Source: Protonemura montana (taxonomy: Eukaryota; Arthropoda; Insecta; Plecoptera; Nemouridae). From it: DNA of 64,000 nt. Within the stretch, counting starts at the first letter, position 1. Each line of letters starts with the position of its first letter. Below, piece after piece: positions 56,772-64,000 of the stretch. Position numbers and translations under genes: made by a program. The notes beneath the pieces are model-generated. The model did no database searches. It had not been told where the DNA came from and worked only from the letters and a program-made list of their open reading frames with translations. Location: positions 558,001 through 622,000 of the forward strand of contig OX387606.1 in the NCBI GenBank assembly GCA_947568835.1. The letters are read 5' to 3'.

Positions 56772-57776
56772 ATGGGTGCAATTTTCAGTTCACAAGAAAC
56801 GGAATATGGTGAGTAAAATTGTCTTTCTTACTTTTCTTAGCCGTGGTTATCAAAATACTATACATTATTATATAAGATAAGACATGTTTAGGCAATATAC
56901 CCTGATATTAAATGGATATGTTTTGAGTTATATAGTAGTGCAATTTTTGATATGTTCATCTCACTGGATACGTTCTAACCTACGTATAACTTATTTTTCG
57001 ATGTTTGTGATCGTTCTTATATTATCAATGAAACTTAAGGAAGCCAATATTTTATGGTTCTTTACACTGCTCGATATTGGGTATCTTAAGTCCATTTCAC
57101 GTCAATAAGGCGAGTATTTTAAAACTTTCATCAAGGCTCCACTGAAGCTAGGCATGAACATATAATAGTTTGTAAACTGCCCATGAAGCATTTTGTCAGA
57201 CTCAAGGAATTGCTTGTTATTTTGAAAAACTCTTAGCTCGTGTCAAAAATCAGAAAGTCCCTGAGGAATATGGAAATCCACTCTCAATCTTAACATGAAA
57301 CGCAGTCAAGACAGGATATTCCGGATATTGTTATTAAATATGATTTAAATCATCAAACATTCTCTGAGCAGTGTAATTTTTAATTTCCATTAGAGAGCGA
57401 GACGGAGGCGGAGGCGGAGGCTGCGGCTCCTGCCACAGAAGAGGACGCCCGTGAAGAGGCCCGGGCCATCGTTAAAGAAGCCCGCGTCGCTGCTGCAGCT
57501 ATTGTCGCTGCAGCCGAGCAGCTGGCGCGGGAGCGGCTGGCTAGGGCCGAGGCCCAGGTGACATTGATAGTCGCGGGGGCTACAGCCGTGGCAGGTCGCC
57601 CCCGCGAACAACAGCCTGGGCCATCACGGGAGCAACGTCGCGGCCAGCGCTTCGGGGGGAGAGGGGGCTGCAGCCCCGACAACACCAGCTGCTGCAGCCA
57701 CCGTCGCCCGGAGCGCCGCGACAGAAGCCGCAGCCCGAGCTGCCGTCCGAGCCACTGCGGCCGCAGTTGTTATTAG
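56772..57776 (+). CDS. Putative two-exon small protein, Ala/Glu/Arg-rich, MGxxxS N-terminus
   Basis: Exon 1 (56772-56808) reads MGAIFSSQETEY and ends at a strong donor, G|GTGAGTAA. Exon 2 starts at 57394 after a pyrimidine-rich CATTAG acceptor and joins in frame to give ESETEAEAEAAAPATEEDAR, a charged/Ala-rich helical segment and a basic Arg/Ser/Cys tail, 139 residues in all. Gly2 with Ser6 fits the N-myristoylation consensus. The exon is far more GC-rich than its surroundings, like the Helitron ORF ~0.9 kb away on the opposite strand. Composition suggests a frameshift: from about 57620 the +1 frame (AAAPTTPAAAATVARSAATE, stop at 57778) continues the Ala-rich style better than the annotated frame. 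No family recognised. It could be Helitron cargo, an accessory Helitron gene or a host gene. Confidence 0.45.
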
Positions 57777-57835
57777 TTAATATTTATTAGTTATTAGTTA
57801 TTAGTTATTAGTTATTAGTTAATAGTTATACATAT
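57776..57835 (+). repeat. TTAGTTA-type heptamer repeat
   Basis: Five or more TTATTAG units directly after the small gene's stop codons, followed by ATAATA-rich sequence. Confidence 0.8.
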
Positions 57836-57899
57836 AATAATATATAATAAACAATATTGTAATAACTGAATATAAATAAAAAAATTAAACAAAATATAT

Positions 57900-59830
57900 A
57901 TATTGAAAATGTTTTTAATGCTTCGTATTTCCAGTTCATTCCTCAATCATGTCTATCAGATTCAAGTTTTGAATCAAGCAAAAAATTAAAGATTCAAGCA
58001 AATGATTGACGCTAGCTGTCATAATAATGTGGTCAAAAATTGTAATAATCTATCTTTGAGAGATAAGATTAAATACGGGTTGAATATTTACTGAATATTA
58101 CTTAAAAAACATTAAAAACACGCATTGAAACTTAACATAACAAAAAAGAAGATTTATTTCCATAAAGTTGTGTGATCCCATCTGTAAAGAATCAACAATT
58201 TTGTATAATGTGCAAAATTAAACCACTTTCAGCCGTCTATTACGCTGCACATTTTCATAGCAATGTCCTTTTCATGTTTTGAAACGCTTTCTTTGTATTT
58301 GAAATTTGCCGCTTATGTCACTCGGGGTCACTGCATTGTGGAAACTCTGTGAATTCCAAAGTGATCACGATGACAATTTCGAAAACAAACGATGCTGGCT
58401 GTCAAAAGATTTCCGTCCATGATTTCTTGAAATCTTTCTTAGAGAGTAAAACTTATTAAACACGTGTTACATCTCCACCAAATCTTACGAAAAACATGTT
58501 TAAAAGACGGATAGCAACTTAAAATTGATAAAATAAGTTTCTTCGAAAATGTAGTTGTTGTGCATTGTTTGATAACTGTCAAAATCTTTCCTTGCCAGCC
58601 AGTTTTAAAAAAAATGTCTCATGAAAATCTCATAAAATCCTCGTAGAAATATCGCTTTGGGTCGCGATCAGAATTTATGTTCAAATTCCAGCCGTTTTTG
58701 ACCGATTTTCGATATTCCAATTCCAATAGAGGTGTAAATAGATCGTTTAACTTTCCAATCCTTTTTGAAATGAAAAGATAACTTTAAGAATTCTTTCGCC
58801 TTGCAGTGGTCAAAAAACCAAACAAATGTTTGCATAAATTATTTCTATTTTAAGTAAACCGATCGCGAATAAAAGCGTTTTCACTCAATTTCTTCAATAA
58901 CTGAAACAGGCATGCATGCAAAGTATTATCGAATTGCTGCAGGTCAGTAAGAGGCAAGTTTTGCATCAATCAAAAATCGAGATAAATCAAGTGACTCTTA
59001 TTCATCTTGCTAGCCAAGACATCAACAATATTTTTGATACTTTACTATACTAAAACACTTTTAAATCATCGTGAAAAAGACGTAGCGGGATGTAAAACTG
59101 TATTTGAACAAATTAAGCCAATTTCACACGTTTTCCGTTCAGTTCTGGAGATTTTGAAAAGAATTTGACATTGACGTTTATTTTGACGTTGACTTTGACG
59201 TTTAAATTTGACGTTTGAATTTCCTGAATGCACTGCTGAGAAGATACATTCACGATTTCGTACACCTTGCTGTGGTGACAAAAAAGCAAACAATTGATCA
59301 AAGCTGTCAGTTTATTAGCAAAATTAATTCTTTTTCACGTAAAACGATCGCAATTGAATGTGTTTTCGCTCAATTACATCAACAACTTTAATACGAATGC
59401 ATGAAAAATCACCGTGGAGCTCTAGGCAAGAAAAACTCGAGTATTAAAAGAGTTATAAAATCGAGCTGCATCGCCTGGCTCTGAGATATCTTGCCGTCAT
59501 ATTTAGCAACTTTTCACCATGAAAACGCTCTCAAATCGCCGTCAAAATGTCACCCAGCAATGGAGAGCAGAATTACGAACAAATATAACCCAATTGCACA
59601 CGTTTTTGACCAAATTTCGCAATTTCTATCAACATTTCAGCTAACGTCACATACATCCCAGCCAGATACAAACTAAAAAGTTGAACATCGCTTAATTAAG
59701 GCTTTTATATAAGGTTAACTAGCAGTACCCGCTGCCTAACGGCACCTTACGATTTTGAGGGAGTGGGCATTTTGGTTTAAACGTGTCTCGAGTTTTCTTT
59801 GATGCCCTATTCAAAGCCTCTTTAAGGGCA
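57900..59830 (+). repeat. Diverged members of the ~920-bp satellite family
   Basis: Blocks matching the left-edge satellite occur in the same order: GAAATTTGCCGCTTATGTCA (58307), the TTGACGTTTA/TTTTGACGTT run (59165), AAGTTGAACATCGC, TTTTATATAAGG and ACTAGCAGTACCCG (59660-59735). Extra sequence between them makes the unit longer than 920 bp. Confidence 0.75.
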
Positions 59831-59837
59831 CCAAGGC

Positions 59838-61503
59838 CATGCAATACCATACAATACCATAAAATGCCATAGAATACCAAAATAACCCATATAATACCAA
59901 ACAAACCCATAAAATACAAAACAATATCATACAATACCAAAGAGTACCTAGAATACCATACAATATTAAACAATACCATACAATACCATACAATACCATA
60001 CAATACCATAGAATACCTAAAAATGCCAAACTAAATCATCGAATACCATTCAATTCCTAACAACACCATAAAAAAACCTTATAAGACCATAGAAATCCAT
60101 TGAAACTCATAAAATACCAGAGGATACCAAACAATACCATAAAATAATAAAGAAACCCATAGGAACATAAAAGAATACCAAAAAATACTATCGAATACCT
60201 CCAAATCCCATAGAGTACCATCTTATAGCAAAGAAATCCATACAATTTTATAGAATACCATCCAAAAACATTTAATACCATACACTTCCAAACAAAACCA
60301 AACAATTCCATACAATATCATAAAATACAAAAGAATACCATAGAATACCATAAAATACCATAGAATACCATAGCACTCCATAGAATACCATAGCATACCA
60401 TAGAATACCATAGCATACCATAGAATACCAAAGCATACCATAGAATACCATAGAATACCATAGAATACCAAAGCACTCCATAGAATACCATAGCATACCA
60501 TAGAATACCAAAGAATACCATAGCACTCCATAGAATACCATAAAATACCATAACATACCATAGAATACCAAAGCATACCATAGAATACCATAGAATACCA
60601 TAGCACTCCATAGAATACCATAGCATACCAAAGAATACCATAGCACTCCATATAATACCATAGAATACCATAGAATACCAAAGAATATCATAGAAAACCA
60701 TATAATACCATATAATACCATAAAATATCATAGAATACCATAGAATACCATTGAATACCATAGAATACCATAGAATACCATTAAACTCCATGGAATACCA
60801 TAGAATACCAAAGAATACCCTTCAATACCATAGAACACCATAAAATACCATAGAAGACTATAGCATACCAAAGAATACCATAGAACACCATAAAATACCA
60901 TAGAAGACTATAGCATACCAAAGAATACCATAGAACTCCATACAATACCATAGAATACCATACAATACCATAGAATATCATAGAATACCATAGCACTCCA
61001 TAGAATACCATAGAATACCATAGAATACCATAGAATACCATAGAATACCATAGAATACCGTAAAATACCATAGAACACCATATAATACTATAGAATACCA
61101 TATAACTCCATAGAATACCATAGAATACCATAGAATACCAAACAATATCATAGAATACCATATAATACCAAAGAATACCATAGAAATCCTTAGAATACCA
61201 TAGAATACCATTAAAAACCATACAATATCATAGATACCATAGAACTTAATAGAATACCATAGAATACCATAGAATACTATAGAATACCATCGAATACCAT
61301 CGAATACCATAGAATATCATAGAATACCATAGAACTCCATACAATACCATAGAATACCATACAATACTTAACAATATCATAGAATACCAAACAATATCAT
61401 AAAATACCATAGAACTCCATAGAATACCATATAATACCATAGACTACCATATAACACCATAAAGTACTATACAATATTATACAATTCCATAGTAAACCAT
61501 ATT
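59838..61503. repeat. 10-bp phased satellite, ~165 units
   Basis: The unit ATAGAATACC repeats with frequent substitutions but almost no indels. The register is unchanged from ~60181 to ~61230 and slips by one base once, at 61231. A 60-bp segment is duplicated near 60828 and 60888. On the minus strand all three frames are open because the 10-mer cycles through them without a stop, giving Tyr/Trp/Gly/Ile-rich pseudo-proteins. Confidence 0.93.
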
Positions 61504-62765
61504 AAACTTAGATTGGGTATTTGGATTAGATTTGATAAAACTGCACTCTGTCATTAATGACGTTTTGAATTTAAATACCTGTTGAATAATCACGGCATTC
61601 TCGAAAATAAAATAAATATCCACGGCGTCCTGATTCGATGAAAGATATCTGTCAAATGTTTATCTCTGATCTGTCAATGTCACTCTAAATCTAGTTTTGG
61701 CAAAATTATCATTAAAAAACTAATCAAGTGCGTTTTGTTTGATTAAAAACCCTATTTAAAGTCTTAAAGACCTGCAAAGAAAGTTAGGATTGTTATTGAT
61801 TTACTTAATTGTCACAAATATCATTGATGGCTTGGAATCAACTGTGTGATCTTGTCTAGGCTGGGGATGGAGAAAAATCGTCGTATTTTAAGAAATTTCT
61901 TGTCTTTCGTATACTATTTACAATAAATATCTTTAAATATGTTTACAAAAGATTCCAATAGTTTTGTTAATAGATTGTTTAACTTTCCAAACCTTTTTGA
62001 CGTGTAAATAACCTTCACAAGAATGCCACGGGCTTGTCAAGTGGCTATTTTTCATCTTGCTAGCCAAGACACCAACAATATTTTTGATACTTTACTATAA
62101 TAATAATAATAATAATACACTTTAAATTACCGTGAAAAAGACTTAGCGGGATGTAAAACTGTATCTGAACAATATAAGCCAATTTCACACGTTTTTCCTT
62201 CAGTTCTGGAGATTTCGAAAATAATTTGACATTGACGTTGACTTTGACGTTGACTTTGACGTTTGAATAGCCTAGATTTACTGCCGAAAAGATACTTTCA
62301 CGATTTCGTACACCTTGCCGTGGTGTCAAAAAAGCAAACAATTGATGAAAGCTGTCAGTTTATTAGCAAAATTAATTCTTTTTCACGTAAAACGATCGCA
62401 ATTGAATGTGTTTTCGCTCAATTGCATCAACAACTTTAATACGAATGCATGAAAAATCACCGGGGAGCTCGAGGCTAGAAAAAGTTGAGTATTAAAAGAG
62501 TTTTAAAAATCGAGCTGTATCGCCTGGCTCTGAGATATCTTGCCGTCATATTTAGCAACTTTTCACCATGAAAACGCTCTCAAATCGCCGTCAAAATGTC
62601 ATCCAGCAATGGAGAGCAGAATTACGAACAAATATAACCCAATTGCACACGTTTTTGACCAAATTTCGCAATTTCTATCAACATTTGAGCTAATGTCACA
62701 TACATCCCAGCCAGATACAAACTAAAAAGTTGAACATCGCTAAAATAAGGCTTTTATATAAGGTT
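61504..62765 (+). repeat. Long satellite-family copy
   Basis: Reverse-complement counterpart of 24705-25690. It contains the GAATTTAAATACCTGTTGAA block, the TTGACGTTGACTTTGACG run at 62228 and the terminal TTTTATATAAGG (62751). The 59490-59740 segment recurs at 62540-62790 with only a few differences. Confidence 0.75.
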
Positions 62766-64000
62766 AACTAGCAGAACCCGATGCCTAACGGCACCTTATT
62801 ATTTTGAGGGAGTGGGCATTTTGGTTTAAATGTAAAGGCTCTAATGGGACCTTAACCAAAAGTACCCCCATTTATTTTATTTGAAATTTGCCGCTTATTT
62901 CACTCGGGGTCACTGCATTGTGGAAACTCTGTGAATTCCAAAGTGACCACGATGACAATTTCGAAAACAAACGACGTTGGCTGTCAAAAGATTTCCGTGA
63001 AATATTTCTTAGAGAGTGAAACTTGTGAAATACCTTTTACATCTCCACCAGATATGGCTAAAAACCTGTTAAATGAACTGATAAGCACTTAAAATTGACA
63101 AAATGTAAGTTTTTTCGGTAATTAAGTTGTTTGACATTGTTTGAGAACTGTCAAAACCTTCCCTTGCCAGCCAGTTTTAAATAAAATTCATAACGAAAAT
63201 CCCATCAAAACACCGTAGAAATGTCGCGTTGGGTTGTGCTCTGAATTCATGTAATATTTATAATTATTCCCAGCAATGTTTGACCGGTTTCTTAAAAGTA
63301 TTTGACGTTCTAATCCCGTTTGACGTTTCAATGTCCTGAATGCACTGCCGCAAAGATAAGTTTAAGAATTCGTTCACCCTGCAGTGGTCAAAAAACCAAA
63401 CAAATGAATGCATCTGTCAAACTTTTTGCAAAATTATTTCTATTTCACTTAAAACGAACGTAAATAACAGCGTTTGTGCTCAATTTCTTCAATAACTTTC
63501 ATAGGCATGCATAAACAGTATTACCAAACTGGTGCAGGTCATTTAAAGGCAAGTTTTGAATCAAATAAAAATCGAACTGTGAGACATGGCTCCAATTTTC
63601 CTAGGCAGGAAATTTCAAACATAATTATCAATATTTCACCAAAAAACGCTTTCAAATCACCCTCAAAGTGTCACAATAGGATAGAGATTTTAATTTTGTA
63701 CAATTATAACCCAATTGCACACGTTTTTAACCAAATTTCGCAATTTAAAACGACATGTACAGAAAAATGTTACCCCAGCTGGTCAGCTGGTCGGTCGCCA
63801 GATACAAACTAAAAAGTTGAACATCGCCAAATTAAAGCTTTTATATAAGGTTAATAGCAGAACCCGATGCCTAACGGCACCTTAAGATTTTGAGGGATTG
63901 TGCATTTTGGTTTTAATGTAAAGCCTCTAATGGGACCACAACCAAAAGTACCCCCATTTATTTTATTTGAAATTTGCCGCTTATTTCACTCGGGGTCACT
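62766..64000 (+). repeat. Satellite-family copies closest to the left-edge array
   Basis: The block GAAATTTGCCGCTTATTTCA and everything from ~63340 on is nearly identical to the 920-bp units at 1-2495. This includes the CAGCTGGTCAG insertion variant seen in the unit ending at 2495, expanded here to CAGCTGGTCAGCTGGTCGGT. The copy runs off the window edge. Confidence 0.85.

Noticed and set aside
59719-61440. Tyr/Trp/Gly/Ile-rich minus-strand open frames resembling membrane proteins
   Set aside because: They are translations of the 10-bp ATAGAATACC repeat, open in all three minus frames by sequence alone.

Overview
The window looks like a stretch of an invertebrate animal genome. Genes are split by GT-AG introns, non-LTR retrotransposons end in (TTA)n, and most of the sequence is transposon remnants and tandem repeats. 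The phylum cannot be fixed from sequence reading alone. No prokaryotic gene organisation, CRISPR array, rRNA operon or intact tRNA gene was seen.

Host genes are sparse. (1) Three plus-strand exons at 8594-8767, 9157-9323 and 19231-19360 encode an acidic linker and a complete Ig domain that aligns with ROR-family receptor tyrosine kinases. The 9.9 kb second intron is packed with retrotransposons. (2) A three-exon minus-strand gene at 41248-44116 is EEF1AKMT1 (N6AMT2), but it carries an in-frame TGA and an altered DPP motif. (3) A TM5-TM7 fragment of an adhesion-type GPCR at 35893-36192 runs straight into a 100-copy, 33-bp minisatellite.

Mobile elements by region: 0-2.5 kb, head-to-tail copies of a ~920-bp satellite, with relatives at 57.9-64 kb and an inverted diverged copy at 24.7-26.9 kb. 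5.4-7.3 kb, a decayed THAP/PIF-Harbinger-type transposase. 9.5-17.2 kb, two substantial CR1/Jockey-type LINEs (one with an SGNH-esterase ORF1 plus an EN-RT ORF2) and older LINE tails. 18-21 kb and 33.7-35.1 kb, 5S-rRNA-derived SINEs whose promoter segment is amplified as 91-bp tandem units; one is interrupted by a probable solo LTR. 28.2-29.3 kb, a non-autonomous element with ~234-bp terminal inverted repeats. 49.8-55.8 kb, an intact 2029-codon Helitron Rep/helicase with unusual extra domains, next to a divergent two-exon GC-rich small gene at 56.8-57.8 kb.

Tandem arrays are unusually abundant and varied: 50 bp x30 (31.0 kb), 33 bp x100 (36.2 kb), 67 bp x4 (45.4 kb), 36 bp x22 (47 kb), ~121-bp units (48.2 kb) and a helically phased 10-bp array (59.8-61.5 kb). 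The best candidates for something new are the Helitron with an N-terminal 23-residue repeat domain and a C-terminal putative cysteine protease, a short interspersed repeat carrying a hammerhead-ribozyme-like core in three copies, and the SINEs with multiplied pol III promoter segments.
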